A DNA stretch of 64,000 bases from Agapanthus africanus (Eukaryota > Streptophyta > Magnoliopsida > Asparagales > Amaryllidaceae): positions 578,001-642,000 of the forward strand of contig CM057351.1 of NCBI GenBank assembly GCA_030015575.1. The letters run 5' to 3'. The translations under genes and the position numbers were made by a program. The notes beneath the pieces are model-generated. The model made no database searches. It saw nothing but the letters and a program-made list of their open reading frames with translations, and was not told the origin of the DNA. Of the stretch, positions 42,775-55,279 are shown one piece after another (position 1 is the first letter of the stretch; each line of letters opens with the position of its first letter).

Positions 42775-44277
42775 CCGCGGCCCTGCCGACGTCCCCGGAC
42801 TCCGGTACAACCCCTGCAACAACAACAACTGAGCCTTTTATCCCAAGCCTTTTATCCCAACCAGCTTGGATCTTTTGATTAGCATCACAATCGATCTCCT
42901 CATTCTTTTGGATGATGGAACCTAGATATCTAAACTGGTCGCTCCGATCCGACCCCTGCACCCGATCCAAACTGCCGCTGCCTCCGATCCGATCCCCTGC
43001 ATCTGATCCGACACCTGATCGTACCAGTTGCTGCCTCCGATTCGATCCCCTGCACCTGATTCGACTAGCCGCTGCCTTTGATCCGATCCCCTACACCTGA
43101 GCTGACCAGCTGCGGACTAAATTCCAGGAAACGGGTAAATCCCTAGCTGCCAATTTCAACTTCGAGATTAGTTGATGTCATTTGCACATTTTAGATATGG
43201 GGTAGTTTTATCCATACATTTTTAATAAGTAGATTTACAGTCTATATAATTATGTATAATTACATACACAGGAGTGATACGCACAAAAAACTAATTGAAA
43301 TAAGTTTTTCCGTATCTATTAGTCAATAAAAAGATAATGAAATTTTACATACTAATAATTTGAATATAAAAGTACTTTGGTCACTGTACCAATGAATTCA
43401 ACATACTTGTTTCAGAAAAATAAAGGGGAATTGTGAATTTTTTTATACTTTTGCACATGCTGATAATTACAAATTATCAAGATTAATTATCTATAGCACT
43501 AAAAATCATAGGAGTGATGAAATTTTTTTTGGTCTCTAAAACATGAGTCTAAAAGGATTTAGTTCTAGTTCACTTGATACCACTAACAAATGGCTTTGGC
43601 ACTTGAAAGTGTAACACGATTTCTTACTTTTATTAGCCTAGTTAGGTTTTTCTATTTTGTATAACACTTGCAAAAATTCACGAAGATAATCAAGTCAAGG
43701 TTGGATGCATTCAAGTAAAGTTGAGTTACAAGAGTCTAAGAAAAATACAAATTGACCCAATTTTAATTCTAACATTTTTAATATCGCGATTCAAACTCAT
43801 AAGTTAGAAAATATATTAGAACAAACAATTATTGTCACTTTTTGAAGGGAAATTCCCCCATCGGAAGGTGCACATAACCCATTGATTTATTTGCACAAAA
43901 AATATCTAACACCGTGGCCGTGGTAGAAAAATTATAATATCATTACTGAGTTAATTAAATAAGTAGAAGCACTCATGAAAAACAAGTGTACAATTTGAAA
44001 TATTTTTCTTTTAGCTCATTTTTTATTCAATCGGTATATCCAAGCATCGTGAGAACTTTGACTCTATGTGCTTCAGAATTGACAGGGCACCAAGAATATC
44101 AAGTGGTGCATATATCTATTATATTTGTTAGAAGTTTCTAAATTACTCTTTTAGATTACATGTTCATGAAAACAAATTCAAACTTTTATAGATGTTGATG
44201 AATACAAATTCAAACTTTTATAATATGGAAAGTTCTATATAAGAAAACACTTAATTGCAGGAAATCCTCTTATTTTG
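42775..44277 (+). repeat. Partial copy 2 of the amplified unit
   Basis: It starts inside the GC-rich part (after an insertion holding the LINE scrap) and runs through the AT-rich part to CAGGAAATCCTCTTATTTTGCT, where it is joined directly to the start of the next unit. It does not reach the CCR4-like exons. Confidence 0.85.
42848..42934 (-). pseudogene. LINE reverse transcriptase scrap
   Basis: The minus strand encodes FRYLGSIIQKNEEIDCD, then NQKIQAGWDKR. Plant LINE reverse transcriptases have F-K-Y-L-G-S-I-I-Q-x-x-G-E-I-D and R-I-x-A-G-W-x-K in this order. Only about 29 residues are present, fused to the GC-rich minisatellite of the amplified unit. Confidence 0.7.
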
Positions 44278-44458
44278 CTTTAAAACATTTCAGGGGCCCC
44301 TTTGCGCCCCTTCCATTTGCCCCTGCCGCTACCGCCTCTCCTGACCGTACCTAGATTTATCGAGACCACCGCCCCCAGATCCGTAGCCCTGCCGACACCC
44401 CCGGACTCCGGTACGACTTCCCCTGCCTCCGATCCGGCCCCTGCACCCGATCCAAACT

Positions 44459-44630
44459 GCCGCTGCCTTCGATCCGATCGCCCGCACCTGATCGTACCAG
44501 TTGCTGCCTCCGATTCGATCCCCTGCACCCGATCCGACTAGCCGCTGCCTCCGATCCGGTCCCCTGCACCTGATCCGACTAGCCGCTGCCTCCGATCCGG
44601 TCCCCTACACCTGATCCGACTTGCTGCGGA
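44459..44630 (+). repeat. GC-rich ~41-bp minisatellite of the unit
   Basis: The unit GCTGCCTCCGATCCGGTCCC followed by CTGCACCTGATCCGACTAGCC repeats three to five times with variants. The same minisatellite is in the other copies near 42966-43110, 47940-48120 and, inverted, 54440-54560, with different copy numbers. Frames through it are repeat shadows. Confidence 0.8.
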
Positions 44631-46220
44631 CTAAATTTCAGGAAACGGGTAAATCCCTAGCTGCCAATTTCAACTTCAAGATTAGTTGATGTCATTTGCA
44701 CATTTTAGATATGAGATAGCTTTATCCATACATTTTTAATAAGTAGATTTGCAGTCTATATAATTATGTATAGTTACATACACATGAGTGATTCGTACAG
44801 AAAACTAATTGAAATAAGTTTTTCCGTATCTATTAGTCAATAAAAAAATAAAAATGAAATTTTACATACTAATAATTTTAATATAAAAGTACTTTGGTCA
44901 CTGAAACAATGAATGCAGTATACTTGTTTCAGAAAAGTAAAGGGGAATTTTGAATTTTTTTACTTTTACACATGCTGATAATTACAAATTATCAAGATGA
45001 ATTATCTATGATACTAAAAATCTTAGGAGTTTTTTGGTCCCTAAAACATGAGTCGAAAGGGATTTAGTTCTAGTTCACTTGATACCTACCAACAAATAGC
45101 TTTGGCACTTGAAAGTGTAACACAATTTCTTACTTTCATTAGCCTAGTTGGGGTTTTCTATTTTGTATAACACTTGCAAAAATTCACGAAAATAATCAGG
45201 TCAAGGTCGGATGCATTCAAGTAAAGTTGAGTTACATGAGTCCAAGAAAAATACAAATTGACCCAATTTTAATTCTAACATTTTTAATATCGCGATTCAA
45301 ACTCATAAGTTATAAAACATATTAAGAACAAACAATTATTGTCACTTTTTGAAGGGAAATTCCCCCATAGGAAGGTGTACATAACCCATTGATTTATTTG
45401 CACAAAAAATAGCTAACACCGTGGCCGTGTTAGAAAAATTATAATATCATTACTGAGTTAATTAAATAAGTAGAAGCACTCATGAAAAACAGGTGTACAA
45501 TTTGAAACATTTTTCTTTTAGCTCATTTTTTATTCAATCGGTATATCCAAACATCGTGAGAATCTTGACTCTAAGTGCTTCAGAATTGATAGGACATCCA
45601 GAATATCAAGTGGTGCATGTATTTATTATATTTGTTAGATGTTTCTAAATTACTCTTTTAGATTACATGTTCATGAATACAAATTCAAACTTTTATAGAT
45701 GTTGATGAATACAAATTCAAACTTTTATAATATGGCAAGTTCTATATAAGAAAACACCTAATTACAGGAAATCCTCTTAATTTGCTTATGTCGTATAATA
45801 AAACTATTTTAACTGTTATAAATCTGCACGATAAATTATATACTTTTAAATGTTAGGATGGTAGGAGATGTATATATTGTATTTCTTCTCTTAGTGGTGT
45901 CTTTATTATAATCTTTATATTTGAATTTTTTTAAATGTATGCATGTTATTTGAGAGTTAATTAATTAATTAATATTTAATTGTATGAATTTTACATGCAT
46001 GGCTTTAAGCCTTTCGATTAGTGATATTACAAGTTAACCACCGGTGGTGAATACTACTTTATTCCCATAAATTGTACTTGTTGATTGTAATGGGAATGAC
46101 GTATCCGCCAATTATGTCTTTCAGTACCAATGGTCATAAAAATTATTTTTTCATTTATTTAATTTCAGTATTTTTTAAATTTCTAAATTAGTTTTTGTGT
46201 TTGCTTCTAAATTATGTCAG

Positions 46221-46916
46221 GAGAACATAGTTGGGATTAGACGTCTATATAAACCTACGAATGGAGATATGAGACATAACCTAAAGTTTACAGTAGAAGT
46301 ACTTCTTAATAATGTCAAACAAATATCTAAAACTGTACAAACATTACCAGTACAGTTTATTAACAAATGTATACCTGTTGAAAGAAAGTTTGTTACTCTG
46401 ACATCACGGACTAAAAAAAATTCCACTAACAATTTTAACGTACAACATCCTTGCTGACCACTCCGTGGAAAGTAATACTAGTATCGATGGAAAGTACAAA
46501 TCCAACAAACCTGAATATAACTGGGCATATAGGTTGGACACGTTACGTGAGAAGATTATCAGATATAAACCTGATATTATCTGTATTCAATAGGTATGTG
46601 ATTATCATTTTGTTTTACTATATTTATTTTATTTTGCAATATTATTTTTAATCCAGTATTCATTTTATTTTGTAGGGTATTGAACGCCAATTTCAAGAAG
46701 CTTTACAACCCAGGCTTACGGATTACGAATTTTATTACAGCATGAAGGTACAAACATTTAATAAAATTAATCTTTTTTTTCTTTTTTTCATAAAATTTAA
46801 CATAAGTTTATTTAATTTAGCATGTACCTCGGCACCGCAACGATAACGCGTACACCGTGGATGGTTGCATCACATTATGCAAACGTAACGTTTTTTATGG
46901 GATTATAGCTCATGTG
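46221..46916 (+). pseudogene. CCR4-like deadenylase exons, unit copy 3
   Basis: Three exons with GT-AG borders: 46221-46593, 46676-46747 and 46821-46916. They encode the region before and into the exonuclease/endonuclease/phosphatase domain of CCR4-type mRNA deadenylases: NLKFTVEVLLNNVK, then the YNILAD motif region, EYNWAYRLD, LREKIIRYKPDIICIQ, then QEALQPRLTDYEFYYSMK and TVDGCITLCKRNVF. Lesions: two bases are lost near 46409 (TCACGG, against ATATCACGG elsewhere), shifting the frame, and the catalytic Glu codon region at the exon 1 end reads TAG (46591-46593). No start exon or C-terminal exons belong to this copy. Confidence 0.82.
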
Positions 46917-49733
46917 GTAATTTACTTTCCTTGTATCTGAATATCAATTAACCTTTATTAGAAAATATCAAATTTCCCTACATGTCACCATGTTTGTTTT
47001 TTGAAGCAATTAAAAATCACCATTTCTCCTATTTGATATGGTGTTTTACCCCTTTATTTTTTAGAATTAATTATAGGTTTCACGCTAGTAAGATTGTGAT
47101 GTTTTCATTGAAATATAACGTGGAATACCATTTTCAATGAAAATATGTGGTATAGTTATTTTGATTTAAAATAAAATTTAATTTTCAATTGCAAATTAGT
47201 AAGGCATGTGCTATCACCACTACTTAAGCATGATCAATAATTAACCAATAATAGTTAATAATAGATTCCAGAATATCATTACTAAAAAGATTGTCCAACC
47301 CTTAAATCTTGAACCTGGTACAAAACTTGACCAAACATGAGAATGCCAAATACATGAGAATTGGTAGCTAAAACCAGTAAGATTATGTAACACTTAAGCA
47401 AGTTTAATACATGTTCACACAGGCTACAGAGAATTTACAGATTACTCGATAATGTATTTCAATACAACCCGTAAGTGTCACTATTTTTAAACAAAAAAAG
47501 AGATTAAAATATAACTTGATATATATTGAACTTGATATATATTGATGTCATGAGACTTCATTAAATTGAATCTATAACAAATTAGAAAGAGTTAATATTG
47601 TTGGAAAATGATATAAAAATCAAGGCCAACTATGAGTGGGAGAAAGCAAGTCTTAAATTAATAGATGTGGAATTTAAAGAAACAAACTAGAGTATACATG
47701 TATGTGTATAAACATAGTGAGCTATTCTAGTTTTGTTCAAAATCATTACCACAAACTTTTGTATGTGTATAAACATTGTGAAGTTTTATAACATTTCAGG
47801 GGCCCCTTTGCGCCCCCTTCCATTTGCCCCTGCCGCTACGGCCTCTCCCGACCGCACCCAGATCTACCGCGACCACCGCCCCCAGATCCGCAGCCCTGCC
47901 GACACCCCCGGACTCCGGTACGACTTCCCCTGCCTCCGATCCGACCCCTGCACCCGATCCAAACTGCCGCTGCCTTCGATCCGATCCCCTGCACTTGATC
48001 GTGCCAGTTGCTGCCTCCGATCCGACACCTGATCGTACCAGTTGCTGCCTCCGATTCGATCCCTTGCACCTGATCCGACTAGCCGCTGCCTCCGATCCGA
48101 TCCCCTACACCTGATCCGACTAGCTGCGGACTAAATTTCAGGAAACGGGTAAATCCCTAGCTGTCAATTTCAACTTCAAGATTAGTTGATGTCATTTCCA
48201 CATTTTAGATATGAGATAACTTTATCCATACATTTTTAATAAGTAGATTTGCAGTATATATAATTATGTATAGTTACATACACATGAGTGATACGCACAG
48301 AAAACTAATTGAAATAATTTTTTCCGTATCTATTAGTCAATAAAAAAATAAAAATGAAATTTTACATACTAATAATTTGAATATAAAAGTACTTTGGTCA
48401 CTGTAACAATGAATGCAGTATACTTGTTTCAGAAAAGTAAAGAGGAATTGTGAAATTTTTTATTTTGCACATGCTGATAATTACAAATTATCAAGATGAA
48501 TTATCTATGGTACCAAAAATCTTATGAGTAATGAAAATTTTTTTTGGTCCCTAAAACATGAGTCGAAAGGGATTTAGTTCTAGTTCACTTGATACCTACC
48601 AACAAATAGTTTTGGCACTTGAAAGTGTAACACGATTTCTTACTTTCATTAGCCTAGTTGGGTTTTTCTATTTTGTATAACACTTGAAAAAATTCACGAA
48701 AATAATTAGGTCAAGGTTGGATGCATTCAAGTAAAATTGAGTTAAAAGTGTCTAAGAAAAATACAAATTGACCCAATTTTAATTCTAACATTTTTAATAT
48801 CGCGATTCAAACTCATAAACTAGAAAACATATTAAGAACAAACAATTATTGTCACTTTTTGAAGGGAAATTCCCCCCATCGGAAGGTGTACATAACCCAT
48901 TGATTTATTTGAAAAAAAAATAGCTAACACCGTGGCCGTGCTAGAAAAATTATAATATCATTACTGAGTTAATTAAATAAGTAGAAGCACTCATGAAAAA
49001 GAAGTGTACAATTTGAAACATTTTTCTTTTAGCTTATTTTTTATTCAATCGGTATATCCAAGCATCGTGAGAACTTTGACTCTAAGTGCTTCAGAATTGA
49101 TAGGGCATCCAGAATATCAAGTGGTGCATGTATTTATTATATTTGTTAGAAGTTTCTAAATTACTCTTTTAGATTACATGTTCATGAATACAAATTCAAA
49201 CTTTTATAGATGTTGATGAATACAAATTCAAACTTTTATAATATGACAAGTTCTATATAATAAAACACCTAATTACAGGAAATCCTCTTATTTTGCTTAT
49301 ATCGTATAATAAAACTATTTTAACTGTTATAAATCTGCACGATAAATTGTATACTTTTAAATATTAGGATGGTAGCAGATGTATATATTGTATTTCTTCT
49401 CTCTCAGTGGTGTCTTTATTATAATCTTTATATTTGAATTTTTTTAAATATATACATGTTATTTGAGAGTTAATTAATTAATTATTATTTAATTGTATAA
49501 ATTTTACATGCATGGCTTTAAGAATTTCGATTAGTGATATTATAAGCCAACCACCGGTGGTGAATACTACTTTATTCCCATAAATTGTACTTGTTGATTG
49601 TAATGGGAATGACGTATCCGCCAATTATGTCTTTCAGTACCAATGGTAATAAAAATTATTTTTTCATTTATTTAATTTCAGTATTTTTTAAATTTCTAAA
49701 TTAGTTTTTGTATTTGCTTCTAGATCGTGTTAG

Positions 49734-50430
49734 GAGAATATAGTTGGGATTAGATGTCTATATACACCTACGAATAAAGATATGAGACATAACCTAAAGT
49801 TTACAGTAGAAGTACTTCTTAATAATGTCAAAGAAATATCTAAAACTGTACAAATATTACCAGTACAGTTTATTAACAAATGTATACCCGTTGAAAGAAA
49901 GTTTGTTACTCAGACATATCACGGACCAAAAAAGATTTCACTAACAATTTTAACGTACAACATTCTTGCTGACCACTCCGTAGAAAGGAATACTAGAATC
50001 CGTGAAAAGTATAAATCCAACAAAACTGAATATAGCTGGGCATATAGGTTGGAAAAGTTACGTGAGAAGATTATCAGATATAAACTGATATTATCTGTAT
50101 TCAAGAGGTATATGATTATCATTTTGTTTTACTATATTTATTTTATTTTGCAATATTATTTTTAATCCGGTATTCATTTTATTTTGTAGGGTATTGAACG
50201 CCAATTTCAAGAAGCTTTACAACCCAGGCTTGCGGATTACGAATTTTATTACAGTATGAAGGTACAAACATTTAATAAAATTAATCTTTTTTTCTTTTTT
50301 TCCATAAAATTTAACTTAAATTTATTTGATTTAGCATGTACCTTGGCACCGCAACGATAAGGCGTACACCGTGGATGGTTGCATCACATTATGCAAACGT
50401 AACGTTTTTTATGGGATTATAGCTCATGTG
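49734..50430 (+). pseudogene. CCR4-like deadenylase exons, unit copy 4
   Basis: Exons 49734-50107, 50190-50261 and 50335-50430 with GT-AG borders. Exon 1 reads through NLKFTVEVLLNNVK, FINKCIPVERKFVT, ISLTILTYNILADHSVERN, TEYSWAYRLEKLREKIIRYK and then loses one C, so that the expected PDIICIQE is out of frame. The later two exons are open (QEALQPRLADYEFYYSMK, TVDGCITLCKRNVFYG). In CCR4 proteins the Glu of the IQE motif binds catalytic Mg2+. Best preserved of the plus-strand copies, but broken. Confidence 0.85.
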
Positions 50431-52148
50431 GTAATTTACTTGCCTTGTATCTAAATATCAATTAACTTTTATTAGAAAATATCAAATTTCCCTACATTTC
50501 ACCATGTTTGTTTTTTGAAGCAATTAAAAATCACCATTTCTCCTATTTGATATGAATGTGTTTTTTACCCCTTTAATTTTTAGAATTAATTGTAGGTTTC
50601 ACGCTAGTAAGATTGTGATGTTTTCATTGAAATATAACGTGGAATGCTGTTTTCAATGAAAATATGTGGTATAGTTATTTTGATTTAAAATAAAATTTAA
50701 TTTTCAATTGCAAATTCGTAAGGCATATGCGATCACCACTACTTAAGCATGATCAATAATTAACCAATAATAGTTAATAATAGATTTCAGAATATCATCA
50801 CTAAAAAGATTGTCCAACCCTTAAACATTGAACCTGGTACAAAACTTGACCAAACATGAGAAAACCAATTCATGAGAATTGGTAGCTAAAACCAGCAAGA
50901 TTATGTAACACTTCAGCAAGTTTAATACCTGTGCACACAGGCTACAGAGAATTTACAGATTACTCGATAATGTATTTCAATACAACCCGTAAGTGTCACT
51001 ATTTTTAAACAAAAAAAAAGTAAAATATAACTCGACATATATTGAACTAGATATATATCGATGTCATGAGACTTCATTAAATTGAACCTATAACAAATTA
51101 GAAAGAGTTGATATTGTTGGGAAATGATATAAAAATCAAGGCCAAACTCAAGCCGAACGAGACAGCCGCAAAGATCAATTTTATTCTCTGCTAAGAAGTG
51201 TAAAAAACTTGGTTTAGAACACTGAAAAATTCTTAGATCGTATTTTAGTAACAACTTGAAATATCATGGTAGAATTCGTAGACGATCTACGAATTTTTCA
51301 ATGTTTCTATCATGATATTTTAAGTTGCTACTAAAATACGATCGAAGAATTTTTCAGTGTTTTAAACCAAGTTTTCTACACTTCTTAGCAGAGGATAAAA
51401 TTGATCTCTGTGGCTGTCTCGTTCGGCTTGAGTTTGGTCTTGATTTTTATATCATTTCCCAACAATATCAACTCTTTCTAATTTGTTATAGGTTCAATTT
51501 AATGAAGTCTCATGACATCAATATATATCTAGTTCAATATATGTCAAGTTATATTTTACTCTCTTTTTGTTTAAAAATAGTGACACTTACGGGTTGTATT
51601 GAAATACATTATCGAGTAATCTGTAAATTCTCTGTAGCCTGTGTGAACAGGTATTAAACTTGCTGAAGTGTTGCATAATCTTGCTGGTTTTAACTACCAA
51701 TTCTCATGAATTGGTTTTCTCGTGTTTTGTCAAGTTTTGTACCAGGTTAAAGGTTTAAGGGTTGGACAATTTTTTTAGTGATGATATTCTGGAATCTATT
51801 ATTAACTATTATTGGTTAATTATTGATCATGCTTGAGAAGTGATGATAGAACATGCCTTACGAATTTGCAATTGAAAATTAAATTTTATTTTAAATCAAA
51901 ATAACTATACCGCATATTTTCATTGAAAACAGCATTCCACGTTATATTTCAATGAAAACATCACAATCTTACTAGCGTGAAACCTAAAATTAATTCTAAA
52001 AAATAAAGGGGTAAAAAACACATTCATATTAAATAGGAGAAATGGTGATTTTTAATTGCTTCAAAAAACAAATATGGTGAAATGTAGGGAAATTTGATAT
52101 TTTCTAATAAAAGTTAATTGATATTCAGATACAAGGCAAGTAAATTAC

Positions 52149-52832
52149 CACATGAGCTATAATCCCATAAAAAACGTTACGTTTGCATAATGTGATGCAA
52201 CCATCCACGGTGTACGTCCTATCGTTGCGGTGCCAAGGTACATGCTAAATCAAATAAATTTAAGTTAAACTTTATGGAAAAAAGATTAATTTTATTAAAT
52301 GTTTGTACCTTCATGCTGTAATAAAATTCGTAATCCGCAAACCTGGGTTGTAAAGCTTCTTGAAATTGGCGTTCAATACCCTACAAAATAAAATGAATAC
52401 TGGATTAAAAATAATATTGCAAAATAAATATAATAAAACAAAATGATAGTCGCATACCTCTTGAATACAGATAATATCAGGTTTATATCTGATAATCTTC
52501 TCACGTAACTTGTCCAACATATATGCCCAGTTATATTCAGGTTTGTTGGATTTGTACTTTCCACGGATGCTAGTATTCCTTTCTACGGAGTGGTCAGCAA
52601 GGATGTTGTACGTTAAAATTGTTAGTGGAATCTTTTTTGGTCCGTGATATGTCTGAGTAACAAACTTTCTTTCAGCATGTATACATTTGTTAATAAACTG
52701 TACTGGTAATGTTTGTACAGTTTTAGATATTTGTTTGACATTATTAAGAAGTATTTATACTGTAAACTTTAGCTTATGTCACATATCTCCATTCGTAGGT
52801 GTATATAGACGTCTAATCCCAACTATATTCTC
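52149..52832 (-). pseudogene. CCR4-like deadenylase exons, unit copy 5 (inverted)
   Basis: Exons on the minus strand: 52458-52832 (375 bases, taken as the full length), 52309-52380 (72) and 52149-52244 (96). The frame through YNILAD, WAYMLDKLREKIIRYK and PDIICIQE is intact here. The lesion lies earlier: in the FTVEVLL region a Glu codon is TAA (near 52757). Lesions differ from those of copies 3 and 4, so each copy decayed on its own. Confidence 0.85.
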
Positions 52833-54952
52833 CTGATACGACCCAGAAGCAAACAAAAAAACTAATTTAGAAATTAAAAAAATACTGAAATTAAATAGAA
52901 TGAAAAAATAATTTTTATTACCATTGGTACTGAAAGACATAATTGGCGGCTACGTCATTCCCATTACAATCAACAAGTACAATTTGTGGGAATAAAGTAG
53001 TATTCACCACCGGTGGTTGGCTTGTAATATCACTAATCGAAAGGCTTAAAGACATGCATGTAAAATTTATAAAATTAAATAATAATTAATTAATTAACTC
53101 TCAAATAACATGTATATATTTAAAAAAATTCAAATATAAAGATTATAATAAAGAAATACTGAGAGAGAAGAAATACAATATATACATCTGCTGCCATCCT
53201 AACATTTAAAAATATACAATTTATCGTGCAGATTTATAACAGTTAAAATAGTTTCCTTGTACGATATAAGTAAAATAAGAGGATTTCGTGCAATTAAGTG
53301 TTTTCTTATATAGAACTTGCCATATTATAAAAGTTTGAATTTGTATTCATCAACATCTATAAAAGTTTGAATTTGTATTCATGAACATATAATCTAAAAG
53401 AGTAATTTAGAAACTTCTAACAAATATAATAGATATATGCACCACTTGATATTCTGGGTTACCTGTCAATTCTGAAGCACTTAGAGTTAAAGTTGTCACG
53501 ATGCTTGGATATACCGATTGAATAAAAAATGAGCTAGAAGAATTTTTTTTCAAATTGTACACTTCTTTTTCATGGGTGCTTCTACTTATTTAATTAACTC
53601 AGTAACGATATTATAATTTTTCTAGCACGGCCACGATGTTAGCTATTTTTTGTGCAAATAAATCAATGGGTTATGTACACCTTCCGATGGGGGAATTTCC
53701 CTTCAAAAAGTGACCATAATTGTTTGTTTTTAATATGTTTTATAACTTATGAGTTTAAATCGCGATATTAAAAATGTTAGAATTAAAATTGGGTCAATTT
53801 GTATTTTTCTTGGACTCATGTAACTCAACTTTACTTCAATGCATCCAACCTTGACCTGATTATCTTCGTGAATTTTTGTAAGTGTTGTACAAAATAGAAA
53901 AAACCCAACTAGGCTAATGAAAGTAAGTGATCGTGTTACACTTTCAAGTGCCAAAGCCATTTGTTGGTGGGTAGGAACTAGAACTAAATCCCTTTCGACT
54001 CATGTTTTAGAGACCAAAAAAAATTTCATCACTCCTAAGATTTTTAGTACCATAGATAATTAATCTTGATAATTTTTAATTATCAGTATGTGCAAAAATA
54101 AAAAAATTCATAATTTCTTTTTACTTTTCTGAAATAAGTATACTGCATTCATTGTTATAGTGACCAAAGTACTTTTATATTCAAATTATTAGTATGTAAA
54201 ATTTCATTTTTTATCTTTTTATTGACTAATAGATACGGAAAAACTTATTTCAATTAGTTTTCTGTGTGTATCACTCATGTGTATGTAACTATACATAATT
54301 ATATAGACTGTAAATCTACTTATTAAAAATGTATGGATAAAGCTACCTCATATCTAAAATGTGCAAATGACATCAACTAATCTTGAAGTTGAAATTGGCA
54401 GCTAGGGATTTACCCGTTTCCTGAAATTTAGTCCGCAGCTGGTCGGATCAGGTACAGGGGATCGGATCGGAGGCAGCAACTGGTACGATCAGGTGCAGGG
54501 GATCGAATCGGAGGCAGTGGCAGTTTGGATCGGGTGCAGGGGTCGGATCGGAGGCAGGGGAAGTCGTATCGGGGACGTCGGCAGGGCTGCGGATCTGGGG
54601 GCGGTGGTCGCGGTAGATCTGGGTGCGGTCGGGAGAGGCCGTAGCGGCAGGGGCAAATGGAAGGGGGCGCAAAGGGGCCCCTGAAATGTTTTAAAACTTC
54701 ACAATGTTTATACACATACAAAAGTTTGTGGTAATGATTTTGAACAAAACTAGAATAGCTCACTATGTTTATACACATACATGTATACTCTAGTTTGTTT
54801 CTTTAAATTCCACATCTATTAATTTGAGACTTGCTTTCTCCCACTCAGTTAGTTATGTGGATGGATCTAATAATTATTTAAGGTGGTAAATCTACAACTT
54901 TATTTATATCCCTTAACTGCTAATGCTTGCAATTTTTTTCTATTTCTTAGTA

Positions 54953-55279
54953 TAGCGCATATAGAACTTTCTATATGGGAAGTCCTTCAAGAGTTCAGCA
55001 AGCTCTCAAAATTGACCCAAGAACAGAAGAACCAGAGTTTACATTTTATGCTCCGCAAAATAAGACCTTCGATTACATCATCTATGATAGTGTGTGATTT
55101 TAATTTTTTTTATATGAAATTTTAATTATAATTTTTTAATCTTATGTTTTCCTCCTTGGTGATAGGCAAAACTGCAAATGTTTCAAAAATATTGGATTTA
55201 TATAAAAAAAAAAAGGGTTATGCCGTGCAATGACATACCTTCCGATCATGTTGCACTTGCTTGTGAATTCCACTTCTAG
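54953..55279 (+). pseudogene. CCR4-like C-terminal exons
   Basis: Exon 54953-55091, preceded by a T-rich stretch and AG, encodes IDPRTEEPEFTFYAP and FDYIIYD, matching the D-P-x-x-x-E-P-x-F-T and L-D-Y-I-F-Y part of CCR4 deadenylases. Exon 55166-55279 ends with PCNDIPSDHVALACEFHF and TAG, matching the S-D-H-x-x-L-x-A-E-F end, where the His is catalytic. A run of 11 A at 55204-55214 seems to shift the frame within this exon. They are on plus, just outside the inverted arm, and are probably what remains of the original gene's 3' end. The exons between are missing. Confidence 0.75.

Larger units (their letters stand above)
44278..47625 (+). repeat. Copy 3 of the amplified unit
   Basis: It starts TTTAAAACATTTCAGGGGCC, passes the GC-rich minisatellite (44459-44625), AT-rich intron-like sequence and three CCR4-like exons, and breaks off at AAGGCCA, where copy 4's left flank begins. 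It aligns with 47787-51135 with only small differences. Confidence 0.88.
47626..54888. repeat. Large inverted repeat, ~3.6-kb arms, centre at 51284
   Basis: Left arm 47626-51282 (unit copy 4) and right arm 51286-54888 (copy 5, reversed) meet at a perfect short palindrome: TTCGTAGA at 51275-51282, CGA, TCTACGAA at 51286-51293. Unlike the tandem copies, the arms extend past the exons to a shared inner stretch of about 150 bases. They match over nearly all their length, with small indels. The outer ends share ACTATGAGTGGGAGAAAG (left) and its reverse complement region near 54830-54850. Confidence 0.9.

Noticed and set aside
47733..48114. Arg/Pro/Ser-rich frames in the GC-rich minisatellite (also at 44302, 54428 and on the other strand)
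   Set aside because: Frames are open on several strands at once and follow minisatellite length, which differs between copies.
50922..51657. Mirror-image 110-codon frames on both arms of the inverted repeat
   Set aside because: Very alike only because the arms are copies. The sequence is AT-rich, hydrophobic and intron-like, with no known motif. Kept in mind because both remain open.
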